Shown here: piece after piece, positions 1 to 10,369 of the stretch
Position numbering within the stretch: position 1 is the stretch's first letter
Layout of the letters: every line of letters begins with the position of its first letter
NCBI GenBank assembly: GCA_037349315.1
Contig: JBAIAC010000042.1
Coordinates: 9,858,001-9,922,000, forward strand
DNA from: Chelydra serpentina
Lineage: Eukaryota; Chordata; Testudines; Chelydridae
Length of the DNA: 64,000 nucleotides
Direction: 5' to 3'
Made by a program: the position numbers and the translations under genes
Notes under the pieces: generated by a model
The model's database searches: none
The model's input: only the letters and a program-made list of their open reading frames with translations
Told to the model about the DNA's origin: nothing

Positions 1-297
1 CCATGCCCCCCTCTGCTTGGGTGAAGGGATTTCAGACTCCTTGGCTCATTCTCTCTCTATGCTCTCTCATTTTCACTGTGCTGGACTGGGATGCAGGAGG
101 GGGTGAGGGCTCCGGCTGGGGGTGTGGGCTCCAGGGTGGGGTCAGAAATTAGGAGTTCAGAAGGTGGGAGGGGGCTCCAGGCTGAGGCAGTGAGTTGGGA
201 TGCAAGAGGGGGTAAGGGCTCTGGCTGGGGGTGTGGGCTCTGGAATGGGGCCAGGGATGACGGATTTGCGGTGCAGGAGGGATCGAGGGGTTTGGAG
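1..297. repeat. G-rich repeat with a ~108-bp tandem duplication
   Basis: The segment beginning GGGATGCAGGAGGGGGTGAG near 89 recurs at about 196 with a few substitutions, so a unit of roughly 108 bp is present twice. A C-rich relative in the opposite orientation lies at 1900-2040. Long open frames here exist on several frames at once and reflect base composition. No gene is supported. Confidence 0.55.
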
Positions 298-791
298 CAT
301 AGGCACCGACTCCGTGGGTGCTCCGGGGCTGGAGCACCCACAGGGAAAAATTGGTGGGTGCAGCCCACCAGCAGCTCCTCGCCAACCCCCTCACCCAGCT
401 AACCTCTGCTTCACCTCCTCCCCTGAGGTGCCGCTGCTCCGCTTCTTCCCCCTCCCTCCCAGGCTTGCCGTGCGCCAAACAGCTGATTCTCGCGGCAAGC
501 CTGGGAGGGAGGGGGAAGAAGTGGAGCAGCGGCGCCTTGGGGGAGGAGGCAGAGGTGAGCTGGGAGGGGGGGCGGCGGGGAGCTGCCAGTGGGTGCTCTG
601 CTTGTCCCCCCCACCCTGCCTCCCTGGCTTGCAAGCCTGGGGGGCAGGGGTGGAGGGGAAATGCAACATGCCCGGGGGAGGAGGCGGGGATTTGGGGAAG
701 GGGTGGAATGGGGGCAGGGCCGGGGGTGGAGTTGGGGCAGGGTGGGGGGGGCGCGAGCACCCACCGATGCCGACTAAAGTCGGTGCCTATG
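298..791. mobile_element. hAT-like foldback MITE, copy 1 of the CATAGGCGCC family
   Basis: The termini CATAGGCACCGACT (298) and AGTCGGTGCCTATG (ending 791) are inverted repeats. They are flanked by GTTTGGAG (290-297) and GTTCAGAG (792-799), a 6/8 match expected of an old 8-bp hAT duplication. Inside is a second inverted repeat, 427-470 against 493-536, with about 44-bp arms. No coding capacity is visible. Related copies lie at 2050, 11569, 20341, 23728 and 24270. Confidence 0.8.
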
Positions 792-799
792 GTTCAGAG

Positions 800-1275
800 G
801 GCAGGAGGCGGATCAGGGCTGGGGCTGGGCAGGGGGTTGGGGCCCGGGAGGGGGTCAGAGGTGAAGGTTCCAGGCAGCGTTTACCTCAAGCAGCTCCTGG
901 AAGGAGCTAGCATGTCCCCTCTCTGGCTCCTAAGTGGAGGCGTGGCCAAGCGGCTCTGCGCGCTGCCTCGTCCACAAGTGCCACCCCCACAGCTCCCATT
1001 GGCCACGGTTCCTGGCCAATGGGAGCTGAGGGGGTGGCACTTGGGGCAGGAGCAGCATGCGGAGCCCCCTGGGTGCCACTATGTGTAGGAGCCGGAGGGG
1101 GGACATGCTGGCTGCTTCCCGGGAGCTGTGCGGCGCGGAAGCTAACAGGGAGCCTGCCAGCCCCACTGTGCGATGCTGCCAACCAGACAGGCAACGACCC
1201 GGTCACTAATGCTGACCGGAGCCGGCGGGATCCCTTTTCAACTGGTCGAAACCCGAACACCTGGTCACCCTACGC
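800..1275. repeat. Interspersed repeat with ~117-bp imperfect palindrome
   Basis: The arms at about 888-1004 and 1014-1131 are reverse complements with scattered mismatches. They meet at a nine-base loop between ATTGGCC and GGCCAAT. The right end carries CACCTGGTCACCCTA, the TAGGGTGACCAG-type terminus also found at 12299 and 38359, so this is probably a non-autonomous DNA transposon. The left boundary is uncertain. Confidence 0.6.
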
Positions 1276-2389
1276 CTCCCTGATGTGAAAGGGCCTCTTC
1301 CCCTGTAGCAGGGAGCTGGGTAAAGGATGGAGCCAAGCTGTGAGTGCAGCAGAGACCAGCTGGAGTTACTGAATGGGGCAGGGGGTGTTTATTAAAGGGG
1401 ATCAGGGATGGTTGAGGGGACTCCTGCTCTAAATTCCCTCTAAGCTGCATGGCCGCACCGCCGTGCAGCAGCCTATTAAGTGTCGTGCAGGCGCTCAGGC
1501 CTGCGGTGGGGAGAGATGCCCCTCCCCCAGCCCTGGAGCTGACGCAGCCCCTCCCCCGGTCCCAACCCAGCCAAGCCCGGACGGACCTGCTGCAGATGGG
1601 GAAGAGGCGCCCTCCCACAGCCCCAACCCAGCTCAGCCTGGACCTGCCACAGCCAGGGAAGAGGCACCCCTCCCCCGGCCTCAACCCAGCCCCCAACCTG
1701 CCATGGTGGGGAAGAGGTGCACCTCCCATGGCCCCAACCCAGCCCAGCCCCGGACCTGCTGTGATGGGGAAGAAGTGCCTATCATACGGCCCCAGCCCCA
1801 GAGCTGATGTGGCAGGGAGAGGCACCTCAGCTCCCCAGCCCATGTGTTGCTGTGGGGAAAGAGAGAACTGGGGGGAGTCCTCTCCCCACCATAGCCCTGG
1901 GGCAGCCTGCACCCTAAGTCCCTCATCCACGGCACCACCCCAGAGCCTGTACCCCCAGCCAGAGCCCTCACCACCCTGCACCTCAACCTTCTGCCCCAGC
2001 CCTGAGCCCCCTCCCACACCCTGAACTCCTCAGCCCCACCCCCACCCCACATAGGCGCCGACTCCGTGGGTGCTCCGGGGCTGAAGCACCTACGGGGAAA
2101 AATTGGTAGGTGCTGAGCACCCACCGGCAGCTCCCCGCCGCCCCCCCCCCCACCTGCGCCCAACTCACCTTCCGGGTGGTGCCTCCCGCCGAAAAGCCGC
2201 GGCTTTTTTTAGCCCAGCCTCCTCTCAGCTGTGCGGCGGGGCCGCGGGGGAAAGCGTCAGAGGGACGTGCAGTGCAGGGCCAGCACCTTGGAAGGGGCGG
2301 TGCTTGAGATTTGTTTGGGGTTTTTTTCTTGGCTACGGCGCTAGGGGGGTTGGTTTTTTTTACTTCGGCAGCGGCGCGAGGCTCGGGGG

Positions 2390-3250
2390 GAGGTTATTTC
2401 AGCGGCGCGAGGTGTGTGGGGGGGTTATTTCGGTGGCACGAGGCTTGGGGGAGGGCAGGGGGGTTATTTCAGAAGGGTGGCGCGAGGCTCGGGGGAGGGC
2501 GGGGGGTTATTTCAGCGGGGCAGCACAAGCCTCGGGGGAGGGCAGGGGGGGTTATTTCAGCGGGGCGGCGCGAGGCTCAGGGGAGGGCAGGGGGTTATTT
2601 CAGCGGGGCGGCGCGAGGCTCGGGGGAGGGCAGGGGGTTATTTCAGCGGGGCGGCGCAAGCCTCGGGGGAGGGCAGTGGGCGTTATTTCAGAAGGGTGGC
2701 GCAAGCCTCGGGGGAGGGGAGGGGCGTTATTTCAGCGGGGCGGTGTGAGCCTCGGGGGAGGGCAGGGGGGGTTATTTCAGCGGGGCGGCGCGAGGTTCAG
2801 GGGAGGGCAGAGGGGTTATTTCAGAAGGGTGGCGCGAGGCTCGGGGGAGGGCAGGGGGGGTTATTTCAGTGGGGCGGTGCGAGGCTCGGGGGAGGGGAGG
2901 GGGGTTATTTCAGCGGGGTGGCGCGAGGCTCGGGGGAGGGCGGGGGGTTATTTCAGCGGGGCGGTGCGAGGCTTGGGGGAGAGGAGGGGGGTTATTTCAG
3001 CGGGGCGGTGCGAGGCTCAGGGGAGGGCGGGGGTTATTTCAGCGGGGGGCACGAGGTTCGGGGGAGGGCAGAGGTGTTATTTCAGAAGGGTGGCGCAAGG
3101 CTCGGGGGAGGGGGGTTATTTCAGAAGGGTGGCACAAGGCTCGGGGGAGGGCGGGGGGTTATTTCAGCGGGGGGGCGTGAGGTTCGGGGGAGGGGGGGTT
3201 ATTTCAGCGGGGCGGTGCGAGGCTCGGGGGAGAGGAGGGGGGCGTTATTT
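2390..3250. repeat. Minisatellite, ~20 units of 39-46 bp
   Basis: Each unit opens with GTTATTTCAG, then GCGGGGCGGCGCGAGG or the variant AAGGGTGGCGCGAGG, and ends in a G-rich tail (CTCGGGGGAGGGCAGGGG). Unit length varies between 39 and 46 bp, and the two variants are interspersed rather than blocked. Long Gly/Arg-rich frames cross the array only because stops are absent from the unit. Confidence 0.95.
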
Positions 3251-3438
3251 CCGCATGAGGAGCAGCCAGCGCCGGCCGGGCCGAGCCGAGGGCAAGCGGG
3301 GGCCGCCTCCTGGCCCAGGCCGGCCTGTCACTGCCACGCCGCCCCAGCAGCCCGGGCTGCACGCTGCGCTCCGGGGCCAGGAGGCGGCCCCCACTTGCCC
3401 TCAGCTTGCCCGGCCGGCGCTGGCTGCTCCTCATGCGG
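3251..3438. repeat. GC-rich inverted repeat, ~66-bp arms
   Basis: The left arm 3251-3316 starts CCGCATGAGGAGCAGCC and the right arm 3373-3438 ends GGCTGCTCCTCATGCGG. They pair with few mismatches around a loop of about 56 bases. It forms the palindromic core of the hAT-like copy at 2050-3577, directly after the minisatellite. Confidence 0.85.
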
Positions 3439-3583
3439 GCCGGGCTCCGGACCACAGGCCGCACTAGGCGCTGCGCAGGCAGGGGGTGGGGATTTGGGGA
3501 CGGGGCGGGCCCAGGGGTGGAGCTGGGGCTGGGCGGGGCGCGAGCACCCACCGGCGCCAATGAAAGTTGGCACCTGGCGCCAC

Positions 3584-3660
3584 ATGAATTTTGTTATGTG
3601 CACCAGTATGGAGGTGAGGTGTCACATCACCTCCATACTGGTGCACATAACAAAATTCAT
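3584..3660. repeat. Perfect 34-bp inverted repeat, 9-base loop
   Basis: The arms 3584-3617 and 3627-3660 are exact reverse complements beginning ATGAATTTTGTTATGTGC; the loop is GGTGTCACA. It lies between the end of the nested hAT-like element and the right end of the TTCCCTCTAA element, so it is probably an internal hairpin of that outer element. Confidence 0.95.
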
Positions 3661-3831
3661 TCTGCACATGCCTGGGAAAAATTAGAGGGAACACTGCTGA
3701 GTCCTGCCTATAGGGCCCTCTTCTCTGGGGGAAGCATCAGGACTTCTAATGTAGCATCCAGAGACAGACTTGCCAAGTGTCACACGTGCTGTGGGTCTGT
3801 CCCATAGGGTTGGTAAAAATGTCACACTTTG

Positions 3832-4671
3832 TTTGAGAGACAAGGTGGATGAGGTAACATCTCTTATTGGAGCAACTTCTGACGGGAAGAGAGTAGGGAT
3901 TCCCCCCCCACCCCGGTCAACTAGCGCAGTGTTGCCAATTTAGTTGTTTTCCCGATAGATCTAGTTGTTTTAAAACTTTTCTAGTTGGAAAAAAATTCCA
4001 TGTAGTTGTTGGTTGGAAATTTAAATTTAAATTGAAACATTAATACACACTTTAAAGGCATACATATGATAAACTACTTGTGTCTGAAAAAAGCATAATA
4101 GGTTTGGAAAGTATGAACACAGACAAGCTTCCTCACACCGCTGTCAGCACATTCATTTTGGGGATGGTTGGCCCACCTAATAATTTCAAATGAAGATTCT
4201 TAAACACCAATAAATCATCAGAAATTCAAACACTGATGTTTATTGATGTTTTCTAATGTTTAAAATGTGGGGCCAGGAGTTAGCGCTGAATCGCCTTGCC
4301 CACGAAAATGTACAGCCCATCTTCACCCTCACGGTCTCACCCCCCTGGAAATTCAAATACCCCCTCTAACTTCAATTCCCAGGGGGAAACACAGAGAGAG
4401 ACAAGCTTTTGAGCTCCACAGAACTCTTCTTCAGGACTGGGAGAGGATTTCACAGGTAAATGCAAATTGGAAGAGATTGTTTAGCATATGCAGTTAACCC
4501 ATATTGTAAGGGACCATTCAAGGTAGAGTGGCCTTTTAACACCTCATAGGACAAAAGGGGGAGTTAATGGGTTACAGATTGTTGTAATAAGCCATAAATC
4601 CAGTTTCAGTGTAGTAGCCCTGTTAGTCTGTGTCAGCAAAACGAAAATAAGAAAGAAAAACTTGTAGCACC
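3832..4671 (-). mobile_element. Penelope-like element remnant, left part
   Basis: Fragments at 3832-3890 (GACAAGGTGGATGAGGTAAC) and about 4385-4620 match, piece by piece, the sequence at 28840-29060, which continues into a GIY-YIG-like remnant. Between 3890 and 4385 lies unrelated AT-rich sequence starting near CAGTGTTGCCAATTTAG, probably another insertion. The remnant resumes at 8744 after the Harbinger insertion. No intact reading frame remains. Confidence 0.6.
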
Positions 4672-5077
4672 TTAGGCCTTGGCTACACTCACGAGTTACA
4701 GCGCAATAAAACTGCCTGCAGCGCTGTAACTCAGTAACTGTCTACACTCGCAAGGCACGTGCAGCGCTGCATCTCCTCAGGTACAGCGCTGCATGTCCTC
4801 CACCTCCCCGAGAGGAATAACGTTTGTTGCGCTGCTGCTGGTGCGCTGCGGCTACAGTGTGGCCACCCAATGCGCTGTTATTGGCCTCCAGAAGTATTCG
4901 GAAGTATCCCACAACGCCTGTTCTAGCCACTCTGGTCATCAATTAGAACTCTACTGCCCTGGCCTCAGGTGACCCACCGCCACTCTGACCCTTTAAATTC
5001 CTTTGGAATTTTAAATATCCCCTTCCTGTTTGCTCAGCCAGGCGTGGAGTGCTCTCAGCGCATCTTTCCAGGTAACC

Positions 5078-6833
5078 TTGCCTCCACGTGCGAGACGAGT
5101 CCCAGTATGGAGCAATGGCGAGTTGCTGGACCTCATCGCTGTTTGGGGGGAGGAAGCTGTCCAGTCCCAGCTGCGATCCAGCCGGAGGAATTTTGATACT
5201 TTCGGCCAGATATCAAGGGCCATGATTGAAAGGGGCCATGACCGGGACGCAATGCAGTGCAGGATAAAAGTAAAGGAGCTGCGGAGTGCGTACCGCAAAG
5301 CCCGCGAGGCAAACAGCCGCTCGGGTGCTCCCCCCAAAACCTGCCGATTCTACAAAGAGCTGGATGCAATACTTGGGGGTGACCCCACTACTGTTCCGAG
5401 CACCACCGTGGACACGGGAGAGCGGGATGAGGAGGAGGAGGAGGGGGTTGAAGAAAACAGAAGCGAGGGTGCTGTGCCTGGAGGAGACACCCCTGACTCC
5501 CTGGGTGCATGCAGCCAGGAGCTCTTCTCGAGCCAGGAGGAAGGGAGCCAGTCGCAGCAGCCGGTACGCGTTGGGAGAGAAAGAGAAGAACAGGTTCGCG
5601 GTAAGCAGCTTTTATTTTCAGGAAGGAGTTTTTTCGGTGTGGGGTCCTTGGGCGAGGAGGGTTTGGGCTGCATGCATGCCTAGATGCAGAAGAGCGCATT
5701 GATGTGGTCTATCACATCGGAGAAATCGGCCACTGTAATCTCTTCAAAAGTCTCAGCCAGGACGTGGGCAATGCGCTTGCACAGGTTTATTGGGAGAGCC
5801 GCCGTGGTCCTTGTCCCATTCAGGGTAATGTGTCCGTGCCACTGTGCCACGAGGGGACCATTGCTGCACACAGGCAAGCTGCATATGGGCCAGGGCGGAA
5901 GCCGCATTGCAGGAGAAGACCCTCCCTTGCTTCCCCGGACACCCTCAGCAGCGAGATATCTTCCAGGACAAATTCCTGTGGAAAATGTGGGGATAGTGTT
6001 CAGTGTGGGTTCCCCCTGCAGCTTTTGGCTCTCCCCAAGGCACAGAAACCCGTTGGACAGTACGTCCGTGAAACAATCAGTCCCCCTTTACCATGTGCTT
6101 ACTCACCATTTTGGGGCTCCCGTGGGTTCTGTGCGCTCTGTTTGGGACGGGAAAATTGTGCTGTTTTGGAGACTGTGTGCGCCCTCCTTAAGTGTGGGGG
6201 AATCATTGCTCTGTCTGGCATAAAACAATGATGCCTCTGTTAAATGTTGCATTTTGCCTTCCAGATGCAACCTTGAGATCTCCGCCATCCTTCTTATCAC
6301 CGGCTGAGAGACTCCAAAGGCTCAGGAAGAGGCCCAGAAGAATGAAAGAAGACATGCTGCAGGAAGTTATGAAACAGTCTCTTAAAGAGAATCAAAAGGC
6401 TCAGGAGTGGAGGGAGAGTGAAAGCAGGCTCCGCCAGGAAAACGCAGCGCACCAGCGGCAAAGCATGCAGCTCCGGCAGGAAAGCACAAAGGAACTGATT
6501 AGCATCTTGGCGCGCCAAGCGGACTCTATCCAGGCGCTCATCGCTATGCAGGCGGAGCAGTACCACGCCCGCCCCCCCCTGCAGCCAGTGTCCCAAAACA
6601 CTTGTGCCCCCATGTCACCACCTGCCCACTTCACCCAACATCCAGGTTCTTATGGCCCACACCAGATGCCCCCAACACCTGTAGCTTCACCAGCCAGCCC
6701 TGGAAACTATGACCCTTACCCACTGCACTCAACTTCCATCCCGAATTATAGACATCCTGAAGTGCAGCACTCACTGCACAGCACTCCAGACAGGAAGCCC
6801 GAGTATGAAAGCAGGACATACCATACCCTGTGA
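5078..6833 (+). pseudogene. Harbinger Myb/SANT-like DNA-binding protein, copy 1 (start codon lost)
   Basis: This is the second protein of Harbinger transposons. In the family it binds transposon ends and helps bring the transposase to the nucleus. Exon 1 (to 5600) encodes a trihelix/Myb-SANT-like domain (PVWSNGELLDLI through CRFYKELDAILG), then an acidic stretch. The donor GTAAGC is at 5601 and the acceptor TTCCAG ends at 6264. Exon 2 (6265-6833) joins in frame (phase 1) and encodes a Glu/Gln/Arg-rich probable coiled coil (KEDMLQEVMKQSLKENQ onward) and a Pro/Tyr/His-rich tail ending at TGA. The initiator that is ATG in copy 2 (49686) is TTG here (5078-5080), with no in-frame ATG before 5222. 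The rest is open, so the loss of the start is the main lesion. Confidence 0.85.
5680..5975 (-). pseudogene. Unrecognised antisense reading frame inside the Myb intron, copy 1
   Basis: On the - strand, an acceptor-like TTTTCCACAG is followed at 5975 by a frame starting EFVLEDISLLRV. It ends ...DVIDHINALFCI with TAG at 5680-5682. The same frame with the same stop is in the other Harbinger copy (50290-51233). In this copy a loss of about 7 nt near 5845-5870, at the position of MVPP/AQWHGH, breaks the frame. Over the first 36 codons the two copies differ about seven times at third, four at first and one at second positions, which suggests past coding constraint. I do not recognise the protein. 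An upstream exon with the GTGAGTAAGC donor near 6105 is possible but not established. Confidence 0.5.
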
Positions 6834-7102
6834 TTGAACCCTTCCCCACACCACCCACCACCCCCTTGCCCTTTCTGTCTCACAAGCAGTTGTGTTTCTT
6901 TTTAATACATGTATTTTCTCTGTAATAAACGGATTCTTTGGATGTGCAAACAGTCTTTATTATTGCATAAGGAAAAAAGATACCTTAGCCCAGGAAAGAA
7001 ACAGGCAACGCAAGTGAGCTGAGCAAACACAAATCAGCTTAGCAAAGACAGATAACTGATAACATTGGAACCACTTCACTTCAGGGTCGTGCAGGGCAGC
7101 AC

Positions 7103-8358
7103 ACATTACTGGTGGTTTTCAGCCTCAAATTTCTCCCTCAAGGCATCCCTGATCCTTGCAGCCCCACGCTGGGCCCCTGTAATAGCCCTGCTCTCTGGCT
7201 GTGCAAATTCAGCCTCCAGGTGTTGAACCTCTGAGGTCCACGCCTGAGTATACATTTCACCCTTCCCTTCACAAATATTATGGAGGGTACAGCACGCGGA
7301 TATAACCGCGGGGATGCTGTGTTCGGCCAAGTCCAGCTTCCCATATAGAGATCGCCAGCGGCCCTTCAAAAGGCCAAAAGCACACTCCACAGTCATTCTT
7401 CACCGGTTCAGCCTGTAGTTGAACCATTCCTTGCTGGTGTCAAGGCTCCCTGTGTAGGGTTTCATGAGCCACGGCATTAAAGGGTACGCGGGGTCTCCAA
7501 GGATCACAGTGGGCATTTCAATTTCCCCTACCATGATCTTCCGGGAAGATCTGGGAAAAAAGTCCCGGACTGCATCTTCCGGAACAGGGCAGTGTTCCAA
7601 AAGATGCGTGCGTCATGCACCTTTCCGAGCCAGCCTGCGTTGATGTCAATGAAACGCCCACAGTGATCCACAAGCGCCTGGAGAACCATAGAGAAATACC
7701 TCTTCCGATTAATGTACTCGGATGCTAGGTGGGGTGGTGCCAGAATAGGAATATGCGTCCCATCTATTGCCCCTCCGCAGTTAGGGAAACCCATTTGTTC
7801 AAAGCCAGCCACAATGTCCTGCACGTTACCCGGAGTCACGGTTCTTCTGAGCAGGATGCGATTAATGGCCTTGCAAACTTGCATCAGCACGATTCCAACG
7901 GTTGACTTTCCCACTCCAAACTGGTTCGCTACTGATCGATAGCAGTCCGGAGTTGCAAGCTTCCAGATTGCAATAGCCACCCGCTTCTCCACCGTCAGGG
8001 CAGCTCTCAATCTCGTGTCCTTGCGTCGCAGGGCGGGGGCGAGCTCCTCACACAGTCCCATGAAAGTAGCTTTTCTCATCCGAAAGTTCTGCACCCACTG
8101 CTCGTCATCCCAGACTTGCATGACAATGTGATCCCACCACTCTGTGCTGGTTTCCCGAGCCCAAAAGCGGCGTTCCACGGTGCATAGCATGTCCGTGAAT
8201 GCCACAAGCAAGTTCGTGTCATACGCGTTTTGCGTGACTATTTCATCGTCATTGTCGGACTCCTCGCTGTCACTGTGGATCTTAAGGAAGAGCTCGACTG
8301 CCAAACGTGACGTGCTGGCGAGACTCGTCAGTATTTTGCTCACCAGGTCGGGATCCAT
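7103..8358 (-). pseudogene. Harbinger DDE transposase (HARBI1-like), copy 1, two lesions
   Basis: The nuclease cuts and joins Harbinger ends at TWA targets. The frame opens at ATG 8358 with an acidic N terminus, then a helix-turn-helix-like segment (YRSVANQFGVGKSTVGIV, about residues 140-157) and the DDE fold. The first Asp is in GAIDGTHIPI (residue 199), the second in KVHDARIF (residue 249), and the Glu in MTVECAFG, read after the lesions. A one-base loss in the T run around 7553-7562 shifts the frame. A TGA at 7400-7402 replaces the Cys codon present in copy 2 (WCRMTVECAFG). The C terminus ends at TAA 7103-7105. Only these two breaks were seen, so the copy decayed recently, or the first break is a homopolymer error. 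Confidence 0.9.
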
Positions 8359-8743
8359 TTTCCCGCTGACCGAAACGGAGCACAGATTGCGCTACAAAGA
8401 AACTGTTGAAAGATGGCGCAAATTGTGGCCGGAAACACAGGGATTGCTGGGATGCGAAGCGATGCATCACGGGGCATTGGGACAGGACCCAGAATGCACC
8501 ATACCCCACGCCCCCTTCCCACAACCCACGGCGCCAGAATTGGAAGAGGTGTTCTGTGGGATACCTGCCCATAATGCACCTCTCCCAAAACCGCTGCAAG
8601 TGCCGCAAATGTAGCCACGTTAGTGCTCGTTACTGCACTGGCGGCTGCCAGTGTGGACAGGCTGCAGCGCTTTCCCTACTTAGCTGTACGAAGACGGGTT
8701 TAACTCACAGCGCTGTACATCTGCAAGTGTAGCCAAGGCCTTA

Positions 8744-8900
8744 GAGACTAACAAATTTATTTCAGCATAAGCTTTCGTGGTTAGAACCCGTCAGTCCATG
8801 ATTTTTAGTGTCTAGCAGAGTAATGAATTTAAGCTCCCAGGCTCATCTTTTGAAAGTTTTGTGCAGGTTTTCTTTGAGGAGGCGGCCTGATTGACTCCCC
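8744..8900 (-). mobile_element. Penelope-like element remnant, right part
   Basis: The sequence AGAGACTAACAAATTTATTT and the following GCATAAGCTTTCGTGG is the tail block also seen at 35270-35310 (reverse) and 37990-38030. Next comes CAGTCCATGATTTTTAG, matching 29070-29090. It continues the remnant interrupted at 4671 by Harbinger copy 1. Confidence 0.6.
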
Positions 8901-10369
8901 CAGGTGATCTATTATTTTTTGTCAAGGTCCAAATTTCTTGGTCAAGCAAGGGACAGTTAAGGTCCAGACGCCAGAGAAAATAATAATAATAAAAAAAAAA
9001 TGATAATAAGTAAATAAAAAGATGTTAGGATCCATTTTAAAGCATCTGGTGGTCCGGATTTGGCCTGCAGTCTGCCTATTGATTACCCCTGGGTCAGACA
9101 CACAGTGATCGCTTTGTGACAAGGGTTCACCCACAGGTGATAATTGGGACTGACAAAGCAACACTGCATACACCTGGTTTGAGGGAGACAGATTCCCCCA
9201 CACTGTGCCCCCAGTAGCGGAGGGGAAAGGTGCACTCAGCTACAGAGTAAGGAACTTTAATCCTCCTACTTCTACATGATGCACTTAATGCTCTCCTCTG
9301 AGTATCACAGCCCTGGTTCACCAATTCCTCCCACCCCAACTTTAGGGGAGCTATAAACTAGCATTTGCTCATTTTCCCCCCAGTTATGTTAGCTGTAACT
9401 AGACATCTGTCAGATGGGGGATTCCCGGGGTTCCCAGGTCCTATCCACCAATCCTCCCTCCAGAGTTAGTCCCTGGAACAAGCACCACACTTAACAACGC
9501 GACACGGTTACCTAAGCCAGGAGCAGAGCCAGGTCAGGATCTCTAGCAAGGGTTACACAGATTTGGCACAGCATACAGTCAACCAGCTCTTCTCTCCCAC
9601 CCACGTTGTCTAGACTCACTGCTCCATGCCAATGCAATACCCGCCCCAACAGTCCAACCTGTCTGTGTACTCTGGTCTGGTGGGCGGTGAGCTCAGAACA
9701 GTGTGTTAGTTATATGGTCTCTGCTCCAGGCTGTGCGTTTATAACATTCCCCACCCTTTAGCCAGTAGCGTCTAGACTTAGGGTTTGACTGGCACTTCCC
9801 TCAGCCAATCAGGTTTGTGCAGAGTAGCAGGTGGAGAAGTGTCAGGAAGGGGCTGTCTCGCAAGCACCGCACAAATTCATATCAAGGAGAGCTAGGAAAA
9901 GAACCCCGGTCCCTACAAGAACCAAACATCCACTATTTTGCAACAACACCTTTCATCAGAAAGGGGGCACATTATCTGCTTTCCCTGCTAACACAAGGTG
10001 GCTCTTTTTGTCCAGGGGTAGTGTCCCCCTGCCCCTGGATCTCCTGGGACCAAACCAACCTGACCTATACCAAACCAAATCTGCTGGTTTCTGTGCCATG
10101 CTGTGCCCAACACAAGGCTAAACCATTTTTCTTCTTCTGCCAATATGCTCATTGGGTAGGTGGAGCTGTATTGATACAGGGATTAGTTGCAATAAGTGGC
10201 CAGAGCTTACCCTGGCATCAAAGAAGAGCCAGGGCTGCAGTTAGAGGGATCCCCCTTTTTATAATTAGGGTGATGCAGTGTCCCTATAGGCACTGCCTTA
10301 CTTACACCCCCTCCTGTTGGCTGCCATCCTTGTCAGTTTCAGGGCTGCCTCTGGCTCACAGCTGAAGCC
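8901..10369. other. No recognised feature
   Basis: An A-rich patch lies at 8985-9010. A 182-codon open frame at 9817-10365 has no recognisable domain and no splice or poly(A) context, so I treat it as chance. Confidence 0.5.

Larger units (their letters stand above)
2050..3577. mobile_element. hAT-like foldback MITE, copy 2, expanded by a minisatellite
   Basis: It begins CATAGGCGCCGACT and ends in a degenerate AGTTGGCACCTG preceded by GCGCGAGCACCCACC, the same subterminal block as in copy 1. Normal copies are 0.33-0.57 kb; this one is about 1.5 kb because a tandem array (2390-3250) and an extra inverted repeat (3251-3438) sit in its core. The flanks match only 5/8 as a target duplication. 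Confidence 0.65.
1434..3697. mobile_element. Composite element bounded by TTCCCTCTAA / TTAGAGGGAA ends
   Basis: The left end TTCCCTCTAAGCTG and right end TTAGAGGGAACA match the ends of the short element at 34728-34888. The hAT-like copy at 2050-3577 is nested inside it. What remains is C-rich sequence (1500-2040) and a 34-bp perfect palindrome (3584-3660). No convincing target duplication was found, so the outer boundary is an inference. Confidence 0.5.
4675..8740. mobile_element. Harbinger (PIF/Harbinger) DNA transposon, copy 1, full length
   Basis: The terminal inverted repeats GGCCTTGGCTACACT (4675) and AGTGTAGCCAAGGCC (ending 8740) are flanked by TTA on both sides (4672-4674 and 8741-8743), the 3-bp target duplication typical of Harbinger. 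Subterminal AGCGCTGTA-type repeats occur at both ends. Inside are a two-exon Myb/SANT-like gene on +, a convergent DDE transposase on -, and an antisense frame within the Myb intron. Poly(A) signals of the two convergent genes sit 27 bases apart (AATAAA at 6924-6929 on +; complement at 6956-6961 for -). It inserted into a Penelope-like remnant. Confidence 0.95.

Noticed and set aside
1449..2024. Proline-rich open frames on both strands
   Set aside because: Compositional, inside C-rich repeat sequence of a nested element; no domain.
2103..3467. 454-codon Gly/Arg-rich open frame
   Set aside because: It crosses the minisatellite, which is open in all three + frames because its unit has no stops; there is no promoter or splice context.
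9817..10365. 182-codon open frame
   Set aside because: No recognisable domain, signal, or neighbouring exon; likely chance in a stretch with few stops.
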